Origin: Ptiloglossa arizonensis
Lineage: Eukaryota > Arthropoda > Insecta > Hymenoptera > Colletidae
Direction: 5' to 3'
Length of the DNA stretch: 64,000 nt
Assembly (NCBI RefSeq): GCF_051014685.1
Contig: NC_135053.1
Location: 1,426,001-1,490,000, forward strand
Position 1 is the first letter of the stretch, and each line of letters starts with the position of its first letter. This document shows positions 13,222 to 27,500 of the stretch, piece by piece. The translations under genes and the position numbers were made by a program. The notes under the pieces were generated by a model. The model made no database searches and had not been told where the DNA came from. It saw only the letters and a list, made by a program, of their open reading frames with translations.

Positions 13222-13726
13222 TATTGATACATCGATACATCTTGTTTCGGACGTAGAAATGTTCGTTTCTCTTCAGAGGGATTGATCCCAAAATATATAA
13301 GAACCATTGACCTAGAGACCGAGGAACACGAGTGTCTATCGACGGATCAGAGTTTCCCTACGACGCTAGTATTTCGAGCACGAGCGTTGGCCCGTGAAAT
13401 GCGAGATCACCGAAAGAGAGGCACGTGCGTAGTCGTCGAGAAAGATTTCTCCAGTTTCCGTTGACCCACTGACACTGAATTATTCCCGCCTGCGTCAGCC
13501 TCGTAATACAAGTCAGCCACCGGGGGACAAGAAAACGACGTGTCTGTTTGGCCTCTGGCAGTCCACTATCCTCAAGGTACCTCACGATGGTCGTAACGAT
13601 CGTCTTCGTTACCCACCGAGAACACGGCCCTAGCTTCGACGAAGATCGTTCTTCCACGGTAAGAACGTTGTCACGATATCGATGAACCTCCGTTGAACAG
13701 GAAGAATCGTTGTCTCCGTCATTTAA
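13222..13726. other. CpG-rich spacer between two mariner clusters
   Basis: Open frames exist on both strands. On the + strand a frame from ATG at about 13587 reaches a GTAAGA donor-like site near 13659, but nothing confirms coding. Confidence 0.3.
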
Positions 13727-13821
13727 TAGGTTCTTCGATAAGTTTTGTCGTTCGATCGAACTTATCGAGCAACCTAGCACTGTACTGTTTTGTCGTTCGA
13801 TGAAACTTATTCGACAACCTA
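13727..13821. mobile_element. Mariner-type 50-bp foldback plus extra end
   Basis: 13727-13776 is two terminal repeats joined head to head with almost no interior, bounded by TAGGTT and AACCTA. Another right end follows to 13821. Confidence 0.75.
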
Positions 13822-14177
13822 GTATACTCGAACCTCCAAATACTGGTCCATTGTTCCTTTGCGTTTCTCGCAGAATCGGTGATTATTCGAAATAATGAAA
13901 CGTAATGTCGTAGAAATGAAGGATTGGATCGATCTAATGGAAAGTTAGATTCGAATCGATCGGAAAACTTATCGAAGAATTCACGAAAGTGGAAATTAAG
14001 ACATCTGTATACGCTAACATTCCTTCGATCGAATAGTTTATCTGGGTGGTATCAATATCAGTTATTCGTAACAAGGTATTCCGTCGATGTAATTCGTGTA
14101 ACATTGGTAAACGTTATTTTTGTTACAGAGAATATTTACATCGATTCTTGTGTATTTGTTACAGCTAGCCCCTAATA
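13822..14177. other. Intergenic DNA, nothing recognised
   Basis: AT-rich with short open frames only. Confidence 0.5.
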
Positions 14178-15052
14178 TTAACACTAGATCTACCAATGGT
14201 GAACGTATTCCTAATTGTATCAGACCACATAGGTATCTTTGAATTTAGATGGAAAAAAGATAAATTAATTTACGAGTTCCATTAGAATATTGTAGGCAAA
14301 GACACCGTTAATAATGTTGTTTTTCTCTCTTCGAATCACTTGAGAAGAGATCTTTGAGTGATCGATCCCCGTACGAGCCCCCAAATAATTGTTGTACTCG
14401 TGCGTGGTTTATGGATATATGTATATTTATTATAAATTACAGTGATAATAGTGTTAGATGTAGTGTCGGTGGTTGGTTTCGCTTGGTACGTCTTTTAATT
14501 GTCTCGTCTTATCGTCTCTTCAGTCATACTGTCCGCGACACATTCTTCGGACATACTCTCGTCGTCATACTTTGTCATACTATCCCATACTGCGTGATAC
14601 CGTCTTCTTGTGTGATACCGTTTTACTGTCTCTCTTAACGTTCTTCTCGCGCCCTATATAGTCATTCCCATTAATTCTCTTTCATTCCAATCCTTAGTCT
14701 CTCTCACTTGAGACATTAGGTCACGTTCGGCCATCCTAATCGTTCGTTTTTTCCAAACACTCTTCACTTTCTCCGAACCACGTGTATTTCCTTTCATCCC
14801 CATGCGTTTTCACGCTCGGTCGTCGCGCAAGACCCCTGTAAAGGATAATCGTGCCTTTCAGGAAAGCTAGCGGACCGATCGGCGCCAAATGTTTAATTTA
14901 ACTCAAGTCCGACCGCGAGCGTTATCTTGTTTAGGCCTACGCTCGAAGCAGGCCTAAGCGGGCACCGAAAATCCGATACTACAATAATGAAGTAATTTTA
15001 AAAAGAAGTTCGAAACAGATCAAATTGACCCCTTTGGTAGTTCTAGTGTTAA
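14178..15052 (+). mobile_element. Non-autonomous piggyBac-like element
   Basis: TTAA flanks both sides (14178-14181 and 15049-15052), the piggyBac target duplication. The terminal inverted repeats are CACTAGATCTACCAATGG on the left and the inverse of CACTAGAACTACCAAAGG on the right. The 867-bp interior has no transposase frame. Its right half is GC-rich with an inverted TAGGCCT pair. Confidence 0.82.
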
Positions 15053-15717
15053 TAAATAACAATACGTTTATTAAATATGTTTGTTATATATTATGCACCG
15101 TAAAATATCATCCGTACAATGCATCAATAATAGATACAAAACTGCAAACGAATACTAGGAGATAGGAATAAACGCTGCGGTGAAAGGCTGAATTGTTCGA
15201 TCGAAGAAAATGCAGTTTTCTTTTGTGCTTCTTGATTTTTAGAAATTTTAATTACGTCAATATATATATATAAAAGAGGATATAAAAGTAACGATGAGAA
15301 AATTTTTAACGAAGTTTGGACAAAACTCGGACCTATTTCAAGTGGAATGCAGAAAAGGAAATTTTTCCTTCGGTGTTTATGTATAATTTTTGATCGCACC
15401 TCCTTTATTAGTTACATTTCGTCGTTATTTATATTAGAAACAAGTTGCAGTAATTTGTCTCTTGTATTTACATTGTGCAACATAAGAGTATTATCCGTGT
15501 CTAATCGATAAATGAAAAAGAAACAATAAAGCATCAAACCATTCGTCAGATACCTGAGCGAATATTTCATATACGTAGATAATTGAAAATAAAAGACAGT
15601 ATTACTTAACATCGTTAAAGTGGTTTTCCAACCCTCTGTAGGTTAATTATACTCCTTTAATTAGATATGTATAAATAATTATTTTAATTATTATTATTAT
15701 TATTATTATTATTATCA

Positions 15718-15767
<50 letters not shown>

Positions 15768-16478
15768 GTTATTGTTATTATTACTATTATTATTTATATT
15801 ATGTCAATTATGTAAATATGGATAGAAATTGCACCGTTAAAAAGGAATAAATCGGAATTGATTTCGGTTGACGGGGATTTATCTACTCGTGTGTAGTTGT
15901 AACGTGCACGAGAATTTCGTTTTTCTTTCTCGTTTTTTTTTTTTTTTTCTTAACATTCACTTCCCGCAAGGAGCGAATTCACGGAGCGACTATGTAGAAA
16001 AGGAAATGATCTGTCTCCGTTAGGAAGCGGCGGCACAACTTCCGCGGAAGAACCATGTAAGCCTGCAGCAAGAAAACAAGGAACGAAGAATCGGTATCTC
16101 TTCCCAGCTTAATTGCAACCCGATTGATATCTATTAATCGCAGGCGTGGCGAGCTGAAGGCCGAAGCGAAGTGAAATCCTTAAAAAGTGGTCATAGTTAG
16201 AGAATGATCCCAGCACGTGGTTAATTGAATTAATCGGCGTTCGTTTTAAATAACAGCGTTGCTTCGCGTTTCCTTTCGAAACGTGACTTCATTAGGCAAA
16301 CGTGAAAGGAAAATAAATATTGTAACTGAAATATTGCGACCACTTCCCCGCAAATGAAATTATCATTAACGGGGAACGGGAAGATCCGTCACCTTCGTTC
16401 TGGATCAAACTTTCACGGTAACCGGTGTCCGCTCGGATCACTGTATATACACGGTGTCCGGTTAGGTATTCAACATAC
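15053..16478. other. Intergenic DNA with microsatellite
   Basis: Apart from the ATT array, no gene is seen. A CpG-rich block at about 15965-16450 could be regulatory. Confidence 0.45.
15688..15795 (+). repeat. ATT microsatellite
   Basis: About 108 bp of ATT units with scattered ATC and GTT variants. Confidence 0.95.
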
Positions 16479-16691
16479 TAGATGTTCGATAAGTTTTGTC
16501 GTTTTTTCCATTGTAAAAAAAATACTACGACACTTCAACGTTTGAACGATCGTAAATATACGAACGAGTCGACAGATCTACACGAAACTTCGCACATGTT
16601 CATCGAACAGTAGTATCATCATTCGAAAATTAAAACGACGAACCTAATTGCTCCGTTTCTTATCCAACGACAAAACTTATCGAGCAACCTA
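16479..16691 (+). mobile_element. Mariner-type MITE, copy 2
   Basis: Left end TAGATGTTCGATAAGTTTTG, right end CAAAACTTATCGAGCAACCTA, TA flanks. The interior matches copy 1 almost base for base, so transposition was recent. Confidence 0.87.
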
Positions 16692-18470
16692 TTACTTCGC
16701 CCACGTGGAAGTAATAAAAAGACGCGCGCAAAGGTATTCGTTCAAAGTCAGTATCCATTTTGTGTAAACTTAATTATGCAAAATTCATATCGCTCCGATC
16801 TTATTATAAATTCTAATCTATTACGTACAGATTGAATTAGTCTTCTTTCTTAATTCACGCTTATATCGATTCATTCGTGTACCATAATTTTTAGGTGAAC
16901 GTATCGTTCATAAGGAAAAGCTCATTCATGGTAATCCGTATTTTAGTCTTCATTTTAGATTCATAGACACCCTGTATACAAAGTAGTGGTAGAAAGTATT
17001 GGCACAGTATAGTTTTTAGATTATCTATGCTTGAAAGTAGGGAAAGAACTAACTATTAAGTTTGTTTGTTTCCGAGCTATTATTCTCCACATTTAATTTT
17101 ATCGTACAACGAGGACCAGTTAGAATGCAATGATTTAAACGTTATAAAGGAAATAGATTGTTTAAGAATTTTCTAGACGGACGACACTATTTGCACGTTT
17201 TGTAAATAAGTTACAAAACTTGTGTACAAATGGTATACTCGAAGATCTCGAAATTCGAAATAGAAGAAAAAAGGATCAGGAGGTATTTATAGTGTGGTGA
17301 ATATTTCGAGCCCAGCATGATTATTCCAATCGTTAAACGCGGTGAAGGGTGTCTTAGTTTGGGATTGTTTCTGGTTATTTGGTACAGATAATTTATACAC
17401 CATTGAAAATGCATTAACAAAGGCAGAGTATATAAATATTCTGCAACAAAAGCTACAAGAATCTGTACAAAAGACGAGTATTCCAAACTCGTTTCATCGT
17501 AAATTCATAACCGTAACGTACGTGCAAAATTATAAAAAAATTTTTCAATTCAAATAATATTCGATTGGTAGCCACCTCGAAGTTACTATTTTCATTTAAT
17601 CGACATTGTATCATTTGAGAAACAATAAATGCACGTTTCGCGCAGCATTTTTCAAGTTCGATCCGAAATGGAAGCTTTAGTTATTAAAATTGATCAAAAG
17701 TATATAAAAAAACCAGAGGTGACGATACAAAATCGAGGCTAACAAACGTCATACTGAATATATTTATATATTTATCTTTATTAGTCCTAAAATTCGTCCA
17801 TTATTCAATTTACAATTTATAAACTCAATTTCTGTGCACGAGTAATAATCGTTCATTAATTCGTAACTCATCGTTCCGCGTTAATTTTCGTAAAATATAT
17901 TATTATTCGTGGTATATCGCGAAATCAATGTGTAGTTGTTAATTTGACTCGTCGACATACTTTCCGTGGCGAGTGTAAATCTTGAAATGTTTCACGCGAC
18001 GGTCTATAATCTGTCGAGGAAAAAGGAAACAATAACCAACCGATGATGACTTCTTTGCATAAGAATGTGAAAGTGCTGCGAATTGGGAAACCGAGATGAA
18101 AAAGTCTCGACGATGCATCATGTTTTCATTGACACTCGGAAACAAACACGTCAACTTGGTTGGACACGGTACGCGATAGAAATTTCTGAAACCACAGAAT
18201 TTCGAACCTTCTAATACCACAACTGGAAAATTATTTCTCGTTAACGTTTTCTGACATTGAATCGTTCGTCGTAGCGCGTAGGAAAGTTTCATGCCTCGAC
18301 GAACAGAGAAGTGAGCGTGCGTTCAATGTGGTGAAGGTGAACAAACCTGCGTAAGAATACGAAACGCTTGCACTGTTGTGGTTATCGTCTTGGTTGGTGG
18401 TATAGTAGAAAAGGGAACAAAGGCGAGCTCTAATTGCATTCGAACGATCAAACAATATCAGTTGTCAGTT
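16692..18470. other. Upstream region of DBLOX
   Basis: AT-rich to about 17940, then more CpG-rich up to the first coding exon, where the promoter should lie. No clear TATA box. No other gene recognised. Confidence 0.4.
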
Positions 18471-18520
18471 ATGTTTTCAATTCTCCGTGACCTGCTGTAC
18501 AAGGTGTATCGGTATTACAG
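18471..18520 (+). CDS. DBLOX: DBLOX coding exon 1 (start, residues 1-17)
   Basis: ATG at 18471 begins MFSILRDLLYKVYRYYR, rich in Arg, Lys and Tyr, and the exon ends in a GTACGA donor with two bases left over. The next exon completes an Arg codon and runs straight into a hydrophobic segment, which supports this start. The sequence TCAGTT just upstream (18458-18463) resembles an arthropod initiator, but that would leave a very short leader. Confidence 0.75.
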
Positions 18521-21500
18521 GTACGAATTTCATTTTCTAGTACAGTAATCGTCGCTACTCTCGCGTTGACTTATGGGTATGTGTCTTTATGTACTATAGA
18601 AATTTCTAATATACAATTCTTTTTTCTAGAAAAAAAAGTTCCCCCGTTTATTTTCATTTACATATTTAGAAATACGTAGAATAATTTTGAAACGTGTTCA
18701 TCGTTCCTCACTTTTTCTCATTGTTTTCATTTCGTGGTATAAAATTGAAAAATTTGATACGAAAGATTAAATTTTCAACTTTAAATGGTAGTTTCGTTAG
18801 AAATTGCTATTTGCGTTAGATAATAGGGAAAATACTAGGGATTATTATATTATCGCGTAAATTTTTTCTATCGGTTGTTTCAAATTGCGCAAGTTCGACA
18901 ATTACGAAACAATGACTTTTTCTTCTTTTCTCGAACGATCGATTTCAATGACAAATGACCGAGAATGAGATGAATATTTTTGAATCGTTCTCCCTTTAGT
19001 TCATTCCTCGAAGAATGAATTTTTAATGCGTTGATAAATCGAAACAAAAATACAATTACCGAGATAAACGGCGGAGATGACCTTTTCGACCCGATACCTT
19101 GGGTATCCTCCTTAAGGGGAATGTGGTACCATCGATAGGTAGAATGTGGACAGAGTCGAGTAACTCTTGCTTAGTTGCAGGCCTTACGAAGGCTAACTAA
19201 ATCGTCTGACCCAATACGACCCGCGATACCTTTCAGGACTGAACTCTTACTAACTGCGATACAACAGTCATCATTGTCACCTCGAGTGACGATTCATTAA
19301 AAAGAAAAGACCACGTTCTTGTAGCGTCGTCCGTTTCGCGTTCAAATGCAAACTTGCTAATCATTGCGAATATAAATGCAAGAATTAGTAAAATTCTACA
19401 CCGAGATACACCAAGTGAAAGCTTACTCGAGTTTGAATTTGCAAAATTAATTTTTTCGAAAACGTAGCCTCGTATAAGGATACGAAGATCAACAATTTTA
19501 CTTTACATTTTCGATTAACTCTTTCGTGAGAATGAAATATTTTTATCTACCAATTCGAACTCGTGTTGTCGTCGTTCTATACACTTGTATATAGAATGTC
19601 CCGAGTTTTTCCAATTAAGAAGGTTTTTCGTAGCTCGATCTAAGGAGTAAAAGAAGAAAACGAATTAACGCTTTGTTACAGAGATATAAACAACTAATGA
19701 AAAATAGTTACGCGTTATTATTTTTTGTTATATTCCCTCTTTAACACCACGGCTGAATCATAACTCGATAACGTTTATCTTACGGTTTGCGTAGTTACAA
19801 CGACATCCGATTGATTTGTATTTATCAATAGTTTACAAAGTAGGCTCGTGCAAAGAATTGGAATGATTGAAATACCGAAACTCTATCAAATACCAAGTAT
19901 ATATTTTTGATTATTTCTTTGCAACAAAGCGTTAATTCGCAAACTTCGTGCAAGAAATTGTTCTTCTTTTGGTTTCTAGATCGAGCTCTCGTGATGTGGC
20001 GGGAAAAATCCGCGACACCCTGTACAGAACTCGACGATAACTAAAATACTTTGTACGCGTTGATAGGTGCTATAAAATGATCGATAGACGACAAGTGAGA
20101 AATGACTTTAGAACGATTATGTCTTGTTACGGGATGCCTCGACTAATCGGTCGTTTCCAAACGAAATTATCTATTTAGCGATATACTTGAGAAACAATAC
20201 GATTTTCTCTGTAACGCAAAGAATTAATAAACGTTACATTATTTCGTAATTATAATTCCTTTTTATACCGCGTTCATTTACGGCTACAAATATATACGTT
20301 CATCGCAGTCGAAGCACAAGGTTAGCGAAGGTGTACATTCAATAACGAATTCGGTCTCGATTAGATCAGGTTCTGGTTGGTTCTCGCTAAAATCTCTAGG
20401 AAAATGTCTACGTTGGCTGTTGGTTTTCCATTCAACCGCAACACACACACACACACACACACACGCGCGCGCGTGCACAAAAATTCATTCGTAAATTTGA
20501 TACTAATCGACTTACGGAATGCTACGATCGATCTTGATTCGTGATCCCTCGACGACTCTTCATAGTTAATCGTGAAGTCACCGTGAAGGTTGTTGACACG
20601 AAGGTTAGAAAAGGAAAGCGACAAGTTCAACATTTTCTTCCGCGAAACAAGTTCTGTCCGCGGAATCGTCGCGTTAAAATTATAACTAAAGCGTTCTTTT
20701 TTCAATTATAATTGGAGCATATAATTAGGATTGTCAGGCTCGTTGCCGAGAGATCGATGAAGTAGATTATCCGTTGAAAGTGTAAATGAAATCCGGCTCG
20801 CGGCGTAAACGGATCATCCGTGTTCAGAGGCGTCTCTTGGCTCGTTTTCCCACGCGCTTGAAAATTTCCATACAAACGAACGGGACGCGGCCGTTCGAAG
20901 AAAAATAACGAGTCCTTATTAAACAGGTTCCCCGTCCGCGATGTGACTTTCTTGCGTTTTCGAAAGCTGTGAAAGGAATTTCATCGACGCCCGATAACGA
21001 CCGATACGCCTTAATTTTGTCCACGTTCGCGGACACGTAAAAATCGACCCTGCTCGATTTCCACGCGGACCGGAAGGTAAGGTACAGTTTTGATTTATCG
21101 TGAAAGCAATAGGGTTCGTGGTCGTTCGTTCTCCTCTTTCCGCGCGGGAAAAGGAAATTCTTCGACTTGCTCCTCTCCGGTCTGGTTTCAGTTTGCCCCC
21201 AGGGCCTCGAGCAAGATCCACCTTTTCCTTTGTCGACCTACATAAGCGATATCGCCGAAAGTCGAAATCGAAAGCCCCCTGGACAGTGTCTCCCAACCCG
21301 GTAGCGTCGAAATAGCGATACTTTCGGTCGGTCGAACGAAAACAGGCACGCCTTTCTCTAACCCTAGAAAGACTAGGGAAAGGGGAGAGCGAGAGGGGTC
21401 GTTGAACCGAACGATCTGAAAATTTTAACCAAATTTCTCCCGTGTGAGTTTCGTTGAAAATATTACTTACGGGTAGCTCGTGTCTTCCGAATCGGTTTCG

Positions 21501-24500
21501 ATCCAGTGGGAATCTAACGAAATAGAAAGCAGTCGAGAACAGTTCGTTCCTGCAAATCGTAGGTATCTAATGTTTTATTCGTTAGGAAGTATTATTCCCG
21601 CGAACGCATATTCTTTGTCCGCAACTGTTTATCTCGGAATGTTCCTAAGAAATGAATAGGCGGTGTATCTTTTTACGAGAGTTACCCGATGAATTAATTA
21701 AAATGCAAATCGCTGACCGGAGCTTGAACTTGACCGAATTACAGGATCTTGTTGTACATAAACGCTGTAGAAAATATAAGAGCGCGAAAGTTGAGAGATC
21801 TAGAAAAGGAAGTTGTTACGTAAGCAAAAAAAAAAAATGAGGTGTAATTTATCAAATGCAATTCTATGCTAATTATAAAAAGCAATTATATCGGAAGCAT
21901 TGGTATGCGATAAATGTATCGGAGATGTGCAATAATCGTAGACAGGTGTATCGAGTTCCGATTATATTCGATTAAATAATTGCGACAAAGTTTTTTCAAT
22001 ATTTTAAGTCTTTTCGCGTAACTTGAGCTAGAGTAGAGGTAAAGAACAACTTTTAAAATTTGTAACGCAAATGGTATTTAATAAGAGGAGGAAAATTTAT
22101 TCTCGGAAATTCAATAACAAGGATTAATAATTCGCAAAACTGAAACTACTGGCATTCGTAACGGATGAAAAATTGTCTCATGTACCGACCAATTATTTTG
22201 TTGGTAGATTTTTATGTATTAAATAGTTGGTTAATAATGCTGGGAAATATCCGTAAAAGACATTTACGTTAATTTATACGTTAATATGGAACAATTATTT
22301 ACAAAATAAATTGTTATCGGAAATGAAATAATTAATATATTTGCCTGGTCTGTACATGCTACTCAACCTTACATTGGATGCATTGCACTCGATCCTCGTT
22401 AAGTTATTTCTTACATATAATATATTCAATGACTTTATTATCGTTCAATGACTTTTATGTATCATCTATCGATCTCCCACCGTTGTGATTTCGATTTATA
22501 TTTAATTGCTTGGAAGTGAGAATTAATTTTGATCAGTTGGACCTTTCCTTGTACAATGTAATTGCACAAAATTCATCCTATATAATTATAAGTTATCGAT
22601 GAAGTAAAATTTACTAAAAATACAATGTGTATGTAATATACTCGTTTTTGACAGTCGTTTCCTAATTATAATTATGAATTGCGAAGATGCGCTCCAAGAA
22701 CTCCCTCTCGGATAGTTTTTAACTGCGATGGCTTGCGGTGCATTCTTAAAGAGGTGTTCTACTTTAGAACTCTAGAAAAAAGACGTTTCTTTCAAAATTT
22801 TTTACTCAAACCCTATTATCGATGATAGCTTTTTCATACTTGGTGCATTATTTATGCACATGTATGTCAAGGAAACGTATGTTTGCTTTCAGAAAGGAAT
22901 ATCAATTTATCAAAGAAATACGTTGTTCCAAATGCATGAAAAAAGAACGCGTACTCGCGTCTCCCTTGACTTTTTTTAAATTCTATCGATCCGAAGCAAA
23001 AAATGGCGTGTCTCGTGCTTGCAATTAGTACGAGTATAGCTGTGGTTGGAACCGCGAGAAAAAATTCATCGAACACTTTGAAGAAAAGTTTCAGCAAAAT
23101 TTCCTGAAATGAGTGAAATATTTTTTAAAAGAGAAATTGAATAATTGCAGACATCGTGCTATAATAATTTCATCGAAACGACGAACATTTCAAGAAAGAC
23201 AACTGTACTTTTCTAAAAGAAAGTGAAATATTTTTTAAAGCAAAAGTAGATTAATTATTAGACATCGTGCTATAGTAATTTGCAATTATTGACATTAAGA
23301 TTTATTTATTTTATACGGGTGTTAAATTTCCATGATGATTGATTTATTAGTCTAAATATTTCTTACTAAAATACAATGATTAGTTTAACCATATGACATC
23401 CTTCGCTAAAGCTGAACAAGAATATCAAAAGATAAACTTTTGCGTTGGTAAGTTGAGTCTTTTTTGTGTTAGTATATCATAGCTGGAATAATTTTTCGAA
23501 TATCGATCCAATAATTTATAAGTATATTTTTATCACCAAAAAATTTAAAGAAGTTCAATGAAAAAGAGTCGATTCGAAACGTCTAGTGTAGAAGATCCCT
23601 CAAAGAGTCATCAAACCGTTACTTAATTCTATATTGTTATGTATTATAATTTATTATATTATGTCATGATCTGGAAATACCTGTCAGTCTAGCTTGTGTA
23701 CGCATGTCTTGTTTCTTGCCTGTTGGCTTTGAAAGAGGGTATTATTATATATTACGCGAGTCTTTTTATTCGTAGTAGAAGATACACGAAGTGAACGAAG
23801 AAGATACTTAACTTCAACTTCACGATGTTGTTCTATGTAACGAAACGATGAAAAGGTCTATGTAATCGTACATGACCGAAAATTTTCAATTCCAGTTATT
23901 ATCCGTTAACGTTTACGCTCGGGTTTGAAGCGAGCAGGTTTGGCCACTTTCAACGCTTCATTTGCTACAGCTGTCATTATGAACGATTTATTCGATGATG
24001 GCTTATTCCAAGTGCTATATTTCGTACTATTTTCCATTTACGCTGAAATAGCGTATTATGTACATTGTTTGTTTGTGCCACCACTGAAAGCACCACGTAT
24101 AATAGGTTGTTCGATAAGTTTTGTCGTTCGATAAGAAACGGAGCTATTAGGTTCGTCGTTTTATTTGTCGAAAAATGGTAATACTGTTCGATGAACATGT
24201 GTGAGATTTCATGTAGATCTGTCGACTCATTCGTATGTTTACAGTTGATTGTTTTTCAAAGTTAAAGTGGCATAGTACTTTATTACGATAAAGAAAGCGA
24301 CAAAATTTATCGAACAACTTAGTATTTGTAAAACATCACGATCGACTTAGAAGGAAAATTAGGGAAATCAGATTTTCAGAAAATGTTTAACAATTATGTG
24401 CAAGCAGAGTTGCTCGTTCGTAATGCAAAAACATTTTTTGTCGATTCCATGATACATGGTTTAAAAGGGTGAAATCACCCCTTGAAGAAAATAGAAAATT

Positions 24501-27500
24501 TTTTGTTTCGCATTGAAAATTCCATACCTTTCTTTAACGAAATATCTATTATGTCGTTCATTACTTGAAGTTAGGTTCAAAAACAGTATTTCGGTTACAC
24601 TTCACCTCTTTGTACAATTTATCTTTCCTGCGTGTCTCGTCTCTCGTAGTAAATTAACGTTTACGCTATGTGTATGTTGCAAGTTTTGTGCAATAAAGAC
24701 GTTAAATGAATAAAAAATAAAATAAGTAAATAACTCGTTCAAGTTTCTAATTGACGTACGGAAAGTGCCACTTTACAATTGTAACAATTTCTGATGAGGA
24801 AATTGAAAGATTATAGACCATTGTGAAATCAACCATTTCGTATGAAATGACCCAATATTGAATAGACTTACGATAAAGCAGTCAACTGTCGGCAAAAGAT
24901 AAGCGTGTACTCAATTATTATTTCTAAGCTGCATAATGAATCGTTCTTGAATCGAATTATTATTAACGATGAAAATTACGCGGTACACGATAGCGTCAAA
25001 CGCCAAAGACAATGGAGCTCTTCTATAAAAAAGAATACTGCAGCACCATAAACGGAACCAGTACTATATCCGCGAAAAGATTTATCGTGCGTCCAGTAAA
25101 ACAAAGGGTTTATCCATTGTAAACTGTTGCCTTACAATCGGATAATAACTAAAAAGTTCCATCATGAACGAACAATTAAATCGTTTGAAGTCGATAGAAA
25201 GAAAACAACGAGAGTGAAAAAATTAAAAATTTTCGATGGAGTTTTTAAATATTCAGAATTATTTCTATGAAAAAGAGACGGCCGTTTCCCCGTAATGTGT
25301 AAAGCGTAGTTCAGGAATTTTATTAAGATAAAATGAAGACAATTTTATAAACAATGGATAATATAAGGGTTCGTAAAAGGATGGGAAAGGATTGTAGAAA
25401 ACGCAGGAAATTATATACTTGATTAATCAGCAGGAGAAAGTTGTTTATACACACCTTGAGTGTGCACCGACAAAAGCAGTGTTACTTACAGGATGACCTA
25501 ATGTATGTATACTAAAAGCATTCTTGAAAAGAAAGATAAAAAGAAATTCCACTTATCTGTTTACATACATATGTACATACATTTAATGAACGCTAAAAAA
25601 ACGCTGGACATAAACGGTACAAAAATATTACAGAATATAAGTTTCAATCTTCTTCGAACTAAAAGCTTGATGTACTTTTTACGAGATGTTTAAGCACATT
25701 GCAAATATTCAGTCACTATTCGAATATTTAGTATTGATCGTATCAATTCATTTAGATTTTGCAATGCAACAAGTAGAGGACTTATTTATTTAATTTAAGA
25801 AAATATTTCATATTTTGAATCGATCCCTTGATACTTGAAAAACCTGAAACGTATGTTAGGAGAGTCGCAAAACTTTTGATCGAAAGAGTAGAATCTCAAA
25901 TTTTGTTCAGAATTGTGTTTTGCTTGAATTTTAAAAGTGCATTTCCTTGGAAAATACCAAATCGTCAAAATATTTTGGCGAGGTACCCATTTCGATGAGT
26001 AGTCGAAAAATTGATACGGTGAATTGTTGCTAAAAAATTATAATAACGAAATACGCACCCGACGCGATTTATAGCACGAAAGGTCAACGATTACGAAGTA
26101 ATCGTTGTTTTTCTCTCCGAGATCCTCCTCGTTTCTCGCAACTCACGATCACCCACACATCCGGCTCACTTTCGAAAAATTCCGCTTAATTCAGTCGTTC
26201 TCAACTCATGATTCCCTCCTCTGCTCGACGATCGTTCATTTTTTCAAATTTAACGCGAAATATTTTCGACTAGGAAACGTATACTATATATACACGTATT
26301 ACAAGCTTTTGATTAAAAGTAACTGTATGTCGTTAAAAATGTTTTATTACCATGATTCGATAACGTCAAGTCAATTAAGTATACGAAAAAAGCAAATAAA
26401 AAAACAATTATTTCGAGTTAATTAAACTCTCTTATTCGGTTGTTTAAATGTTTTCACGCGAACAACGATCTCGATTTTTTGGTAAATTTATTTTCTCAAG
26501 CGTGCGTGCTAATCTGAGATATCGATTTTTACATCGATATTCATCGAGATTCTAATAATATGAATTTTATTTCTTTTGCTTTTGATTATTAAACGAAAGT
26601 TATGGTTCTTTCACCTTTTAATTATTAGGTACATTTGTAGCTATGATTCTTCTTTTGGAAGTTTTCTATTTCCAATTTCCATATTTTACTACATTGGAAT
26701 ATTGGAAACGTGTAGAATTCTATGTATTTCGTAATTTATATAAATCATTGTTTTTATAATATTATTGGTCCAATCGAGCAATGCCATACAATTTTGAAAA
26801 AGTATATATATTCAAAATATTTTCGACCTTCTTTTAGGTCATCTTCAATGATAAATCACTTCTATAACGTTAAAGAAATTCCTTTTTTTCTCAAATCATT
26901 ACCAATTTCCTTATTTTAACGATGCAATACAATCGTTTAATTTCACTTATTGAAAAATTTCGAAACATCTCGATTATTCTCAAGAATGATTATTTTTAAA
27001 ATTATTTCATCAAATAATTAATTCAATTGTATATTTCAAAAATGAAAATAACGTGAAATAAGATATATTGTTTGAAATAATACTTCGAGTAACGTTGCTT
27101 TAAAAATGTCCAAGAATAGGTTTTAGGTTATTTTACACGTATTCGTGTTTCGATTAAAATATCGTTACTTCTTCTAAATTTGTACATTTTCGAAGAGGAC
27201 CAAATACCATGATCGTAATTTACATAATCAGATAAATTATTCACTATCGATAATCGGAAAGTTTGCTGTTAATAACCAAGTAAAATCTTTCTAGAAACAT
27301 ATTAATATTCGTTATCTTTGTATTATTTAGCATCAGTGGTAAATTATTCTGCGGTTAATGTTATCTCGAAGTTGGAAGAAATACAATAAGTCCTTGAGTT
27401 ACGCGGATCGATAGATACGAGATTATGCCCGCACTTGTGTCCATATTTCGTGTCTGTGTATGTATTTATTTATACGTAAAAAAAGTTCTTTTCTCTACTT

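Noticed and set aside
13358..13780. 140-codon minus-strand frame and a + strand ATG-to-donor stretch at 13587-13659
   Set aside because: The minus frame runs into mariner ends. No family match or partner exon for either.
14850..14995. LTR-like end with TTTGGCGCC resembling a retroelement primer site on the minus strand
   Set aside because: No paired LTR, no polypurine tract and no gag or pol. It lies within the piggyBac-like element.
20919..21315. Open frames of 71-125 codons on both strands in intron 1
   Set aside because: CpG-rich composition on both strands explains them. No motif or splice context.
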